DNA of 45,277 nt, taken from the NCBI GenBank assembly GCA_031296355.1, contig JARLFX010000243.1:1-45277 (forward strand), read 5' to 3'. Below are positions 33,523 to 42,900 of the stretch, piece after piece. Position 1 is the stretch's first letter. Every line of letters starts with the position of its first letter. Below the pieces are notes generated by a model. That model saw nothing but the letters and a program-made list of their open reading frames with translations. It did no database searches and was not told the origin of the DNA. Source of the DNA: Acidobacteriaceae bacterium (GTDB lineage Bacteria; Acidobacteriota; Terriglobia; Terriglobales; Acidobacteriaceae). The position numbers and the translations under genes were made by a program.

Positions 33523-34839
33523 TTACTCGAATGTGGCGGGAGAATCGCTGCCGCGGACGGTTAGAAGGAGGTTCTCGACCGCAATTACGCGAACGGCGGC
33601 TCCGGCGGGCTGGGAAGCGGTAGGAGGTTCGAGCTGGGCTTGCCACAGTTCGCCGCGTACCAGCACCTGGCCGGAGGGGGCGAGCGGCGTCTGCGCGATG
33701 GCGGTGGCACCCAGCAGGGCTGCGGGCCCGATCAGGAGCTTGTTGCGGCGGGCGCGCAGGGCGAGGAGGGCGAGGAACGAGGTGATGAGGCCGAAGCTGA
33801 GCCCGGTGGCGATGGCTACGGCAGGGTGAACACGCTGCTCTGGAATGGGACCGTTGACCAGCGTGAGCAGGGAAAATATCAAAGCGATGCTGCCGGTGAG
33901 GGCAAGAACGCCGTGGCTGGGGAACTTTGCTTCCAGAACAAGAAGGACCAGTGCGGCCAGCATGATGGTGACGGAGGCGAAGTGGATGGGCAGAAGATTG
34001 AGCGCGAAGAGGGCAAGCAGCACCAGAAGGGTGCCGATGGAGCCGGGCAGGATGGTGCCGGGCACATGAAATTCGAGATAAATGAGGAGCGCGCCGGCGA
34101 AGAGCAGAAGAATGGCGATGTTGGGGTCCATCAGCTTGCCGAGGATGTGCTCACGCAGGCTGGGAGGAAACTCCTGCACATGCGCCTGATTGAGGTTGAG
34201 CGGGGCGGGCGTTCCGTCAAAGCGTTTGAGCTGCAGGCCGGGAGTGAGGGCAAACAGGCCAATATCGCTGGAGGAGATGGCGTCAATCAACTTGAGACTG
34301 AGGGCTTCGCTGTCTGAGTAGGATTTCGAGTTGCGCACGGCGTCTTCGGCGGCGTCGGCATTGCGGCCACGGCGGACGGTGTAGGAACGGAGGAAGGCGG
34401 CAGCATCATTCTCAATCTTCTGCTTAAGAACGGGGTCCATCGTCTTGCCTTCGAGGATAGGGTGGGCGGCGCCAGCGTTGGTGCCGGGCGACATGGCGGC
34501 GATGTCTGCGGCTTCGAGAATGAAGAATCCGGCAGAGCCTGCGCGGCTGCCTGCGGGGGAGATGAAGACGATGACCGGAACGGGGGATTGCAGGATGTGC
34601 TGCACGATGTCGCGGGTAGAATCGAGCAGGCCGCCGGGGGTATCGAGTTCGATGAGGACGGCGCTGGCGTGGGTATCTGCCGCGTACGAGAGGCCGCGCT
34701 GGATGTAGCCGGCGCTGACGGGCTGGATGGTGTCGCGCACTGTCAGCTTGAGGACGACAGGATTGGACTGGGCGCTTGCGCACACGGCTGCGGCGAGGAG
34801 GAAGGCGATCGCGGCGAAGGCGAGCAGGCGGAACTTCAT
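33523..34839 (-). CDS. NfeD-family membrane serine protease (long form)
   Basis: 438 residues: signal peptide (1-23), ClpP-like periplasmic protease domain (about 30-230), four to five membrane helices (about 240-365) and a C-terminal NfeD OB-fold domain (about 370-435). Active-site Ser is likely S102 in RAGSAGFFI and the Lys in KQKIEND (K139/K141), the Ser-Lys dyad seen in the archaeal 1510-N protease. AMSPGTNAGAAHPI is the conserved follow-on. Such proteases cleave stomatin-like proteins near their C-termini, consistent with the nearby slipin gene. The start overlaps the stop of the TPR gene (ATGA). Confidence 0.92.
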   Translation of the reverse strand: MKFRLLAFAAIAFLLAAAVCASAQSNPVVLKLTVRDTIQPVSAGYIQRGLSYAADTHASAVLIELDTPGGLLDSTRDIVQHILQSPVPVIVFISPAGSRAGSAGFFILEAADIAAMSPGTNAGAAHPILEGKTMDPVLKQKIENDAAAFLRSYTVRRGRNADAAEDAVRNSKSYSDSEALSLKLIDAISSSDIGLFALTPGLQLKRFDGTPAPLNLNQAHVQEFPPSLREHILGKLMDPNIAILLLFAGALLIYLEFHVPGTILPGSIGTLLVLLALFALNLLPIHFASVTIMLAALVLLVLEAKFPSHGVLALTGSIALIFSLLTLVNGPIPEQRVHPAVAIATGLSFGLITSFLALLALRARRNKLLIGPAALLGATAIAQTPLAPSGQVLVRGELWQAQLEPPTASQPAGAAVRVIAVENLLLTVRGSDSPATFE

Positions 34840-36455
34840 GGGAGCTTCTGTCCGCGGGATTCGAGGGCGCGACGCATGCCGAGAGCGGCGGAGTCGTTGG
34901 GCGAGAGCTTGAGTGCGCTGCTTACGTAAGTTGCGGCGGCAGGGAGATTGCTGGCGTCGAGCTCCAGTTGAGCCAGCACAAGGTAGGCGGGGACGTTGGC
35001 GTGGAGCTGCAGGGAGTGCGTTGCTTCGCTGCGGGCATCCTGCAGGTTGCCATTCTGGCGGGCGAGGCGGGCCAGTCCAGCGTGGGCGTTGGCGTTGCGG
35101 GGATCGGCTGCGATGGCGGAGCGGAACTGATTTTCGGCTTCGGGAGCCAGCCCCTGATCGAGATATTCGAAGCCCAGCTGGGTGAGCTGGCCAGCGCGCT
35201 CTGCCGGGGGAAGCGCGGCCATGCGCAGGGCGCGTATCTGGTCAAGCTGGAAGGCGGCCTGGCGGAAGCTGGCTTCCGAGTAGGTGCGGCGAATACGCTC
35301 CAAGGGGTCGAAGGCGTCGTTGGCGGTGGGTGCAACGCCGGCCATTGCGGCGGCGATATGGTCACGCAGGGCGGCGGATTCCGCGTCAGAGGGTTTCAGC
35401 TTGAGAGCTTGCAGGACTTCGCGCTGTGCGCCGGGATAGTCTTTGCGACGGTAGAGGGTGACGGCGATGTTGAAGTGGTAGTCGGCGTCCTGGGGGTCTG
35501 CGATGGAGGCGCGCTGAAATAGAGCGCCTGCATCTTTGTTCTGACGGCTGATGGCGACGGCCTGATTATTGATGACCTCGGGCAGCGGCAGGGCGAGGGC
35601 GACGGCAGCGAAGGATTTCTCAGCGTTCGCATACTTGCCGGTGTTGAAGAACGCAAGGCCGCGATAGAAGCCGGCTTCGAGCGCGAGGGGATCGCCTGGG
35701 GGCAGTTTGGAAAGTGTGACGGCGGCCTGCTCATACTGTTGATTGGCATACTGCAGCTTGCCGAGAGCGAGGATGGCGGCGGCGTAGTTCGGCTGGAGCT
35801 GCACGGCGGCCTGCAGGTGGGTGGCGCTGTCAGCGGGATTGCGATCGACCAGGCCACGGACGTAGTTCTCAAAGGCGTTGAGCTGGAGGCCGGCGGATGC
35901 GGAGAGGAATGTTTCCTGGGCGACGTTGTAGTTCGGATCCATCTGGCGCGCGATGTTCCATGCAAGCGCGTTCTCAAGATCAAGCAGGCGAGGGAGCGGG
36001 GTGGAGTCCTGAATGGGGGCGTCGAGGTGCAGCGTGTCTATGCGCAGAACCTGCGCCTGGGCCTGGATGCGCAGGTTGGGGGCGACGCCGCTGGTGGTGA
36101 AGCTGCCGACGATGACGTAGTCAGCGTCGAGCGTCTGCGCAATGCGGATGGTGGTAGCGCGGGAGGGTTTGAAATCCAGCGGCAGGCCGAGATGATCGAG
36201 CGCGAACATGCGGTCGTCGCGGGTAATGGTGAGAAAGCTGGCGGAACCGAGGCGCTGATTGATGGTGGTGGGAAAGGATTCGCCGATCCAATCCAGGCCG
36301 GGCTGGCCGGAGTGATTCTCAAAGGGCAGGACGAGGACGACGCGGCCGCTGGAATCACCATTGCCGGCGGAGGCGCTTTGCGCGGTGGCGGGCAGGGTGA
36401 GCAGGAGGAGCGCAAGGGCAAATGCAACGGGACGGAATGTTCGGCCTAAGACCAC
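34836..36455 (-). CDS. Periplasmic TPR-repeat protein with TolB/FlgO-like N-terminal domain
   Basis: 539 residues. Signal peptide (about 1-26, cleavage near ATA-Q). An N-terminal domain starts VVLVLPFENHSGQPGLDWIGE and includes DADYVIVGSF, typical of FlgO/TolB-N-like proteins. From about residue 170 on there are repeated TPR-like helices (PNYAAAILALGKLQY, ADYHFNIAVTLYRRKDY, NAHAGLARLARQNGN). Function unknown; likely a periplasmic protein-protein scaffold. GTG start; no Shine-Dalgarno, but a perfect TATAAT ends 6 nt before it. Translationally coupled to nfeD downstream. Confidence 0.85.
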   Translation of the reverse strand: MVLGRTFRPVAFALALLLLTLPATAQSASAGNGDSSGRVVLVLPFENHSGQPGLDWIGESFPTTINQRLGSASFLTITRDDRMFALDHLGLPLDFKPSRATTIRIAQTLDADYVIVGSFTTSGVAPNLRIQAQAQVLRIDTLHLDAPIQDSTPLPRLLDLENALAWNIARQMDPNYNVAQETFLSASAGLQLNAFENYVRGLVDRNPADSATHLQAAVQLQPNYAAAILALGKLQYANQQYEQAAVTLSKLPPGDPLALEAGFYRGLAFFNTGKYANAEKSFAAVALALPLPEVINNQAVAISRQNKDAGALFQRASIADPQDADYHFNIAVTLYRRKDYPGAQREVLQALKLKPSDAESAALRDHIAAAMAGVAPTANDAFDPLERIRRTYSEASFRQAAFQLDQIRALRMAALPPAERAGQLTQLGFEYLDQGLAPEAENQFRSAIAADPRNANAHAGLARLARQNGNLQDARSEATHSLQLHANVPAYLVLAQLELDASNLPAAATYVSSALKLSPNDSAALGMRRALESRGQKLP

Positions 36456-36461
36456 GTGCTG

Positions 36462-36467
36462 ATTATA
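36462..36467 (-). promoter_or_regulatory. -10 element TATAAT, 6 nt before the TPR gene start
   Basis: Perfect TATAAT on the minus strand, 6 nt before the GTG at 36455. This is the leaderless-transcript geometry. It lies 18 nt past the stop of the upstream glycosyltransferase gene. Confidence 0.5.
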
Positions 36468-36484
36468 GTTGCCCCCGGGATTCT

Positions 36485-38062
36485 TTATCTGAGCTGGGCC
36501 ACGGCGCCCCGGTCAAGCCGGATGACGGCGGCCCACTGGCCGTTGCGCTGCGCCTGCCAGACGATGCTGCCATGCAGAACGGTGGCGGCCTGTGCGGGGA
36601 AGAGATCGCGGTGGAAATCGAAGTATTGGGTCGCCATCGACTCATTGCGGCCGCGCAGGCTGGGGGGATCGTACTTGGTGGAGAAGATGAGGGCGGTGTC
36701 AAAGCGCTCTTCTTCATTCGCGGCCAGTTGCAACTGGGGCAGGGAAAAGTTGTCGATGGCTACGACCTGCATGGGCTTGCGCACGTAGCCGAGTTCCGGC
36801 TTGCGGAGTTCGTCGCTCATGGGCCATGCGGTGAGCACGGTGGCCTGCGGCCATCGCTGGACGATGAAGGACGAGGCCTGCTGCTGGAGGACGATCATGT
36901 CGCGGTAGGCGAGATTGTCTTCTGGCGCAAAGTGGTAGGGCGGATTGATGAGCAGGCCAACGATGAATGCAGAGGCGGTGAGGATGGCGAGCGGCCACCA
37001 GGCGCGGAGATGGCGCATCCACGTGGCGACGCAGAGCAGAAGAATGAGGGGATATACAGGCAGCAGATAGCGTGTGAGGAGAGCGCCTCCGAAGACGGAG
37101 AAGAAGATCCAGTTGCCGGTCAGCAGAACAGCAAAGGTGAAGAGGATGCGGCGGGGCAGAACGCGCGCCTGCGGCAGAACCGGCAGAAAGAGGCATGCCA
37201 GCGCACAGAGTATGGGGACGAAGAGTTCCATGTGCGCGGTGAGGTGGATGGCGCGATGGAAGAGCGCGTAGGCGATGCGCTGCGCGGAGAGATTGGCAGT
37301 GGCGTTGTAGCGCAGGTACTCCGGATTGCCGAAGGTGAAGCCGGTGACGTGGCGGTGGTAGGCGTACCAGGCGGCTAGGGGAAGCAGCGGCGAGAGCAGC
37401 GCGGCGATCATGCCGGGGCGGGGACGGCTGCGGACGGCGCGAATCAGTTCAAGCAGAACCAGAAGAAGCGGTATGCCGAGGGCTGTCTCTTTTGAGAGCA
37501 CAGAGAGCCAGAAGAATCCTGCAATGGGCAGTAGGGCAGCGAACTCGGGCCGGAGGGAATCAAGCTGCTCCAGGTAGAGCGTAAGACCCCAGAGGGTGAA
37601 GGCGGCGGCGAAGATGTCAGCGTGGGCAAGGGTGCTCTGCGCGAACCAGATGGGGTAGAGCGCGGTGAGCAGAGTGACGGCGGCTGCGCCGAGTTCGCCG
37701 CAGAGAGGACGGGCGAGGCGGTAGACGGCGAGCAGGGCAAAGGCGGTGACGAGGCAGACGGCGGTGCGCGTTCCGCTGGGCACAAAGCCGGAGAGACGCC
37801 ACCAGGAGGCGAGCAGAACGGAGGGCAGCGGCGGATGCGCATTGCTGAGCGTGCTATGGGGAATGAGCGTGCCGGTGCGGAAGAAATCGAATGCCGCGGG
37901 AATGTAGTAGCCGGATTCATCCCAGAAGTAAGGAAGGCGCAGCAGGGTGAAGTGGGTGAGGTAAACGAAGACGAAGATGGGCGGAAAGAGCATCCACTGG
38001 GGAAGCGGGCGCAGCGGGGCTGCGGGCGGATGCAATTCGCTGGATTGGCGGGCAGGCGGCAC
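36485..38062 (-). CDS. Membrane glycosyltransferase, GT-C fold (ArnT/PMT type)
   Basis: 525 residues with about 10-12 membrane helices. After helix 1 the periplasmic loop has the catalytic-type acidic motif in YFWDESGYYIPAAFDF (Asp-Glu), and NAHPPLPSVLLASWW resembles the H-P-P-L segment of ArnT and mannosyltransferases. A soluble C-terminal domain of about 130 residues follows the last helix. It likely transfers a sugar from a polyprenyl phosphate to an envelope acceptor. GTG start; no Shine-Dalgarno, and a TAGACT hexamer ends 6 nt before it, supporting this start. The N-terminal 23 residues before the first helix are Pro-rich. Confidence 0.85.
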   Translation of the reverse strand: MPPARQSSELHPPAAPLRPLPQWMLFPPIFVFVYLTHFTLLRLPYFWDESGYYIPAAFDFFRTGTLIPHSTLSNAHPPLPSVLLASWWRLSGFVPSGTRTAVCLVTAFALLAVYRLARPLCGELGAAAVTLLTALYPIWFAQSTLAHADIFAAAFTLWGLTLYLEQLDSLRPEFAALLPIAGFFWLSVLSKETALGIPLLLVLLELIRAVRSRPRPGMIAALLSPLLPLAAWYAYHRHVTGFTFGNPEYLRYNATANLSAQRIAYALFHRAIHLTAHMELFVPILCALACLFLPVLPQARVLPRRILFTFAVLLTGNWIFFSVFGGALLTRYLLPVYPLILLLCVATWMRHLRAWWPLAILTASAFIVGLLINPPYHFAPEDNLAYRDMIVLQQQASSFIVQRWPQATVLTAWPMSDELRKPELGYVRKPMQVVAIDNFSLPQLQLAANEEERFDTALIFSTKYDPPSLRGRNESMATQYFDFHRDLFPAQAATVLHGSIVWQAQRNGQWAAVIRLDRGAVAQLR

Positions 38063-38068
38063 AGAGAA

Positions 38069-38074
38069 AGTCTA
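38069..38074 (-). promoter_or_regulatory. -10-like element TAGACT, 6 nt before the glycosyltransferase start
   Basis: TAGACT on the minus strand, 6 nt before the GTG at 38062; no recognisable -35. Confidence 0.35.
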
Positions 38075-38093
38075 CAGCCTTGCGGCGACGGGG

Positions 38094-38402
38094 CTAGTGA
38101 ATGGGACCGCCGGGAGCGATGACGCGGGGCTCAAGCGCGATGGGGCCGAAGTCCTGCTCGTACTGGGCGAGATTCTGGCCGAGGACGTGCGCCAGGGCCT
38201 TGGCCTGCTGCGGGCTGAGGTAGATGCCCTGAAAGTTCTCGACCATGACCTCTTCCTTTGAGGTCTGCTGCATGGTTCCGAAGACCATGAAGAAGTCCCA
38301 GACGCTCATGCGAACCTGCACGCTGTTGGCGTAGCTATTGCGATAGCCCTCGGCGTTGCTGACGGTGACGGTGTGCGGCTCGGGCTGCTTGATTTGGCTC
38401 AT
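38094..38402 (-). CDS. DUF3467 family protein
   Basis: 102 residues, the usual size of DUF3467. The family features are YANSVQVRMSVWDFFMVFG (about 24-42) and NFQGIYLSPQQAKAL (about 57-71). Small cytoplasmic protein of unknown function, widespread in several bacterial phyla. Weak ribosome-binding site. A well-formed promoter (TTGTCT-18-TATCAT) lies about 100 nt upstream. The glycosyltransferase gene follows 31 nt downstream and may be partly co-transcribed. Confidence 0.88.
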   Translation of the reverse strand: MSQIKQPEPHTVTVSNAEGYRNSYANSVQVRMSVWDFFMVFGTMQQTSKEEVMVENFQGIYLSPQQAKALAHVLGQNLAQYEQDFGPIALEPRVIAPGGPIH

Positions 38403-38500
38403 AGTTAGCTTCAGTGTTGCAGGAAACGATGGTGCTGCTCAAAGATCTGGTGCGAAAAGGGGGCCTCGGCTTCAGGCAACCCATAGTGTTTGCAATCTTG

Positions 38501-38530
38501 ATGATAGAAGCGGGGGCGCACAAAAGACAA
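38501..38530 (-). promoter_or_regulatory. Promoter of the DUF3467 gene
   Basis: Minus strand TTGTCT (38530-38525), 18-bp spacer, TATCAT (38506-38501). Predicted leader about 90 nt. Confidence 0.5.
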
Positions 38531-38558
38531 GTGAAATCAGGGACTTTGACGCTGGTAC

Positions 38559-38573
38559 AGAAGCGCTTGCAAC
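38559..38573. promoter_or_regulatory. Candidate LacI-family operator
   Basis: AGAAGCGCTTGCA has a perfect AAGCGCTT core (38561-38568) of the AAnCGnTT type used by LacI/GalR-family regulators. It lies 130-150 bp upstream of the LacI-type gene. Speculative. Confidence 0.3.
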
Positions 38574-38699
38574 ACTGGAATTTTATCATGGGCCGTTTGG
38601 AACAAAATGCCAGAAGGAATTCAGACAGAGAAAAAGCCAGCTTTCGCAACTCTTGCTCTTGCCCGATTATTTTGCGGTCGTCGTCTCTCAGGCGCCAAG

Positions 38700-38705
38700 T
38701 AGAAT
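38700..38705 (+). promoter_or_regulatory. -10-like element TAGAAT, 6 nt before the LacI-type gene start
   Basis: TAGAAT (5 of 6 matches to consensus) with exactly 6 nt before the GTG at 38712. The best -35-like sequence, TTGCGG, is too far (22 bp). Confidence 0.4.
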
Positions 38706-38711
38706 ACTGAG

Positions 38712-39794
38712 GTGAGCCAAGATACTTCAAAACCAGCAGGGATTCGGCAGATCGCAGTTGCTCTGGGCATCTCCAACGGAACCGTCGATCGCGCTCTGCA
38801 TGCGAGGGTTGGCGTCAGCCCCAAGACGCGCGATCGTGTCCTGAAGATGGCCAAGCAGTTGAACTACAGTCCCAACGTTGCGGCGCGCAATCTGCGCTTG
38901 AATCGTCATCTTCGCGTAGGAGTATTTCTGCCCGCCCAGATTGCGTCGTATTTCGGCGCGCTGAAGGAAGGAATTCAGAATGCCGCTGAATCCTGGTCGG
39001 GGCCCGGCGTTGATCTGACCTTCTACTCCTATCCTCGTCTGGGGGAAGGGGATCTGGAAGCGATGAAAGCCGCCCAATGGGAGGAGTTCGATGGCGTCAT
39101 TATGGCACCCGGAAGTCCTGCGAGAATGGCGACCCTCGTCCGAAATCCAGAGCGCAATACGCCGATCGTATACGTTTCAACGGACGCGCCGCGCACTGGG
39201 CGTCTGGCATGCATCGCAGTCGACTCCGTCATCAGCGGAGGGATCGCGGCTGAACTTCTGGGACGCATGCTTCCCTCGTCGGCGTCGGTTGCCATGTTCA
39301 CCGGAGATCTGAAGATTCACGATCACGCAGACAAGCTTCGTGGGTTTGCTGCTTCTTTAGCCACTTTGGCACCCCATCTTTCGCTTGTCCCAGCGGTTGA
39401 GTCTCATGAGCGGCCCGAAGAGGCCTACAAGAGCGCACTGAAGGTCTTGCGCAAATTTCCCCATCTTGGCGGTTTGTATATCAACACGGCCAATAGCTTG
39501 CCCGTTCTTCGCGCGGTGGAGAAAGTAAATGCTTTTGGCAAGCTCCAGATCATCACTACCGACTTGTTCCCGGAGTTGGCGGCGATGATTGAGTCGAATA
39601 AGGTATTCGCCACGCTGTATCAGAGACCGTTTACTCAGGGTCGAATGGCGTTCGAGATGCTTTGCCGATATTTGACCACTGGGGCCATCCCCAAAGACAT
39701 CACCCGTCTGGCTCCGCATATCATTCTGCGCAGTAATCTTCCTCTTTTTGTCGATCTGCTCGCGCAAGAGGAACTTTACTGTCCAGAACGCTGA
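38712..39794 (+). CDS. LacI-family transcriptional regulator
   Basis: 360 residues. N-terminal helix-turn-helix (IRQIAVALGISNGTVDRALH, about 11-30), the hinge region (NYSPNVAARNLR), and a periplasmic-binding-protein-like ligand domain (LRVGVFLPAQIASYFGALKEG ... VPAVESHERPEEAYKSALK ... LQIITTDLFPELAAMI ... QRPFTQGRMAFEMLCRYL). It resembles the sugar-sensing RbsB-like subgroup. GTG start with no Shine-Dalgarno; a TAGAAT ends 6 nt before it. Directly upstream of a DUF5107 protein and a sugar permease, which it probably controls. Codon use in this and the next two genes differs from the rest of the window. Confidence 0.92.
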   Translation: MSQDTSKPAGIRQIAVALGISNGTVDRALHARVGVSPKTRDRVLKMAKQLNYSPNVAARNLRLNRHLRVGVFLPAQIASYFGALKEGIQNAAESWSGPGVDLTFYSYPRLGEGDLEAMKAAQWEEFDGVIMAPGSPARMATLVRNPERNTPIVYVSTDAPRTGRLACIAVDSVISGGIAAELLGRMLPSSASVAMFTGDLKIHDHADKLRGFAASLATLAPHLSLVPAVESHERPEEAYKSALKVLRKFPHLGGLYINTANSLPVLRAVEKVNAFGKLQIITTDLFPELAAMIESNKVFATLYQRPFTQGRMAFEMLCRYLTTGAIPKDITRLAPHIILRSNLPLFVDLLAQEELYCPER

Positions 39795-39848
39795 GACCAT
39801 CGATTGCTCTTCGCAAAATCCTTGCATTCTCTAAATTATTCGAGAAAA

Positions 39849-39878
39849 TTGACAGCCGTAGGAATCAATGGATACAGT
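39849..39878 (+). promoter_or_regulatory. Promoter of the DUF5107-permease pair
   Basis: TTGACA (39849-39854, perfect -35), 18-bp spacer, TACAGT (39873-39878, -10). Predicted start near 39885. It overlaps an upstream ATG (39868), which argues against that ATG as the gene start. Confidence 0.6.
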
Positions 39879-39880
39879 TA

Positions 39881-39897
39881 CGTGCACGATAACGTTT
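39881..39897. promoter_or_regulatory. Candidate LacI-type operator at the transcription start
   Basis: CGTGCACG palindrome followed by TAACGTTT, a 7-of-8 match to the AAnCGnTT core of LacI-family operators, placed at the predicted start site where a bound repressor would block transcription. Confidence 0.35.
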
Positions 39898-39915
39898 TGT
39901 AAAGGAACGTACTGG

Positions 39916-42900
39916 ATGTCGACGATTTCCCCGCATCTGAAGGCCGAGTCGCTACAAAAATTCCTGAGACTTCCCGATGCCCCTGCTCATCTGCATGGCT
40001 CCGTAAAGGCGTGGCGTGAGCCGGTCGAGATTCTCACCTACGAACCCGATGCGGCGGACAAGAATCCCATGTTTCTGGAAAAGCGGGTTTATCAGGGGAG
40101 CAGCGGCCGAGTCTATCCTCTGCCCTTTATCGACCGTATCGCCACCGAGCCACAGAGCAAACTGTGGCAGGCAATTCATATCGAGAATGAATATGTGCGG
40201 TTGATGATTCTTCCAGAGCTAGGCGGACGGATTCATATTGGCTACGACAAGACTACGGGCTACGATTTTTTCTATCGCCAGAATGTGATCAAGCCGGCTC
40301 TGGTCGGACTGGCAGGGCCGTGGATCTCCGGCGGCGTCGAGTTCAATTGGCCGCAGCACCATCGTCCGGCGACCTATATGCCGGTCGAGACCGAGATCGA
40401 GCAGCACGAGGACGGTTCCGTCACGGTCTGGTGCAGCGATCACGATCCGATGCTTCGCATGAAGGGGATGCACGGCGTCTGCCTGCGCCCGGATCGAGCC
40501 GCGCTCGAACTGAAGGTGCGGTTGTTCAATCGCACGCCGTACACGCAGACCTTTCTCTGGTGGGCGAACGTGGCTACGCGCGTACACGAGAAGTATCAGT
40601 CGTTCTTCCCCACGGATGTTCGCTTCGTCGCAGATCATGCCAAGCGCGCGGTCACAACCTTTCCGCAATGCGATGGCTTTTACTATGGGGTCAACTATGG
40701 CGAGCGCGCAATCTCCGGCGTTCCTCCCGAGGAGGCTCCGGCCTCGTTTGTGCCGGATGGCTCCTACCCTGCCAACGATCTGAGTTGGTATGCAAACATC
40801 CCCGTCCCCACCAGTTACATGATCACAGGTACGGATAAAGACTTCTTCGGCGGGTACGACTACAAGGCCGACTGCGGGGTCGTGCATGTTGCGAACCATC
40901 ACATCGCTCCGGGAAAGAAGCAGTGGACCTGGGGAAATCACGAGTTTGGCTACGCCTGGGATCGCAGTCTCACCGATAACGATGGGCCTTACATCGAGTT
41001 GATGGCCGGAGTCTACACCGACAATCAGCCGGATTTTTCCTATCTTGCTCCGTGGGAGACTAAAACCTTTTCGCAGAACTGGTTTCCGATTCATGGAGTG
41101 GGCACTCCGCAGGCGGCCAATCTGGATGCTGCGCTGAGCGTGCGCGCGGATGGGGCCGAGGCTCAGGTTGGCCTCTGTGTCACGCACGCCGTTGGAGAGG
41201 TTACGGTGACCTTGCGTAGTGGCTCGACTGAGCTTGATTGCCGCCGCTCTACTGTCGACGTTGCGCATCCCCTGCTCTTCTCCGTCGCGATTCCAAAGCC
41301 CCTGATCGGGTCTCCCCTTTGTGTCGAAGTTCGATCGCAGAAACGGACGCTGATCGAATACGATACGGCCAAAGTGGTTGCGATGAGGTCGCCCGCCGTC
41401 GCGGTCGAACCGCTTCCGCCCTCGCAGATATCCAGTATCGAAGAGCTTTACCTCACAGGTCTCCACCTGCATCAGTATCGCCACGCGACCTTGCCTCCTG
41501 AGACCTATTGGCGGGAAGCAGTTCGTCGCGATCCTGAAGACAGCCGGAGCAACAACGCGCTCGGCCTGTGGAGAATGCAGCGTGGCGAGTTCGATCTGGC
41601 TGCTGCACACTTTGAGATTGCCGTCGCCCGACTGACTCGTCTGAATCCAAACCCATACGACGGCGAGCCGTACTATAACCTCGGCGTTACAGAGCGATTT
41701 CGTGGCCGCGAGAAAGAGGCCTACGACGCACTCTACAAAGCCACCTGGAATGCGGCATGGAAGGCTTCAGCCTACTTTGCTCTCGCCGAGATAGATGCTT
41801 GCAGAGAAGACTGGCAGACGGCACTCGATCACCTGCAACGCTCGCTGCGCGCAGACTCCGACAATTTGAATGCGTTGAATCTGATGGTCGTAGCGCTGAC
41901 GCGGCTGGGACAAACTGAAGAGGCGAGTAGAATCCATCAACAGATCAAGGCGCTCGATCGGCTGGATCTGGCCTCTCGGTATCGCGATGGCATAAAGCCC
42001 TCGAATGGACAGGAGAGTCTGGATCTTGCGTTCGATCTGTTGCGCGCTGGCCAGCGAGAAGAGGCCGCCAGACTGCTCCGATCAGTAGATCCCTCTGTCC
42101 GAGATGGTTCTACGCCAATGGTTTTATTTACTCTGGCAACCATCGAGACCGATCTGAATCTGCCGACCGCCGCAGAGACCTGGGCGCGTGCTTACGCAAC
42201 GCCGCTTGATTACTGTTTTCCCGTTCGTCTGGAGGAGATGGTTGTGCTGCAAAGGGCGATCGCGACGGATCCTCGGCAATCCTCGCCGCATTACTTGTTG
42301 GGAACCTGGCTGTATGACCGTCGCCGTCACGAAGAGGCGGTTCAGCAGTGGGAGACCTCTGCAAGTCTGAACCAGAGTCTTCCAACGGTTTGGAGAAATC
42401 TCGGCATTGCCCTGTTCAATGTTCGGGGCGATATGGAGCGGTCGCGGGAGGCCTTCGATCGAGCCTTCAAACTCAATCCAGAAGACGGTCGCGTGTTGTA
42501 CGAGCGAGATCAACTGTGGAAGCGCATCGGCATCGAGCCATCCATCCGCTTGGCGGAGTTGCGCAAGTATCCGGAACTCACTGCGCGGCGCGACGATCTC
42601 TCGGTAGAGCTGGCGACGTTGTATAACCATCTTGGCCAGCCGGAGCAGGCGTTGCAACTACTCCTGACAAGAAAATTCCAGCCGTGGGAGGGCGGGGAGG
42701 GACTTGTGTTGGCACAGTACGTCCGCTCTTGTCTGCAACTTGGGCAAGCCTTGTTGAACCTGAGCGATTCTGCTGCCGCGCTGGAGCAATTTCAGGCTGC
42801 TCTAACTCCGCCGGAGAATCTCAGCGAAGCAAAGCATCTGCTTGCCAATCAAAGCGACATTTACTACTGGGTCGGCGTCGCCTATGAGTCGCTGGGAGAT

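Larger units (their letters stand above)
38403..38699. other. Intergenic region between DUF3467 and the LacI-type gene
   Basis: No gene is supported here; open frames on both strands lack family features and overlap the flanking starts. It holds a minus-strand promoter for DUF3467 and a LacI-operator-like site (both listed separately). Confidence 0.6.

Noticed and set aside
38335..38730. 131-codon minus-strand frame and overlapping plus-strand frames between DUF3467 and the LacI-type gene
   Set aside because: No recognisable domain; the region contains promoter-like elements and overlaps the flanking starts.
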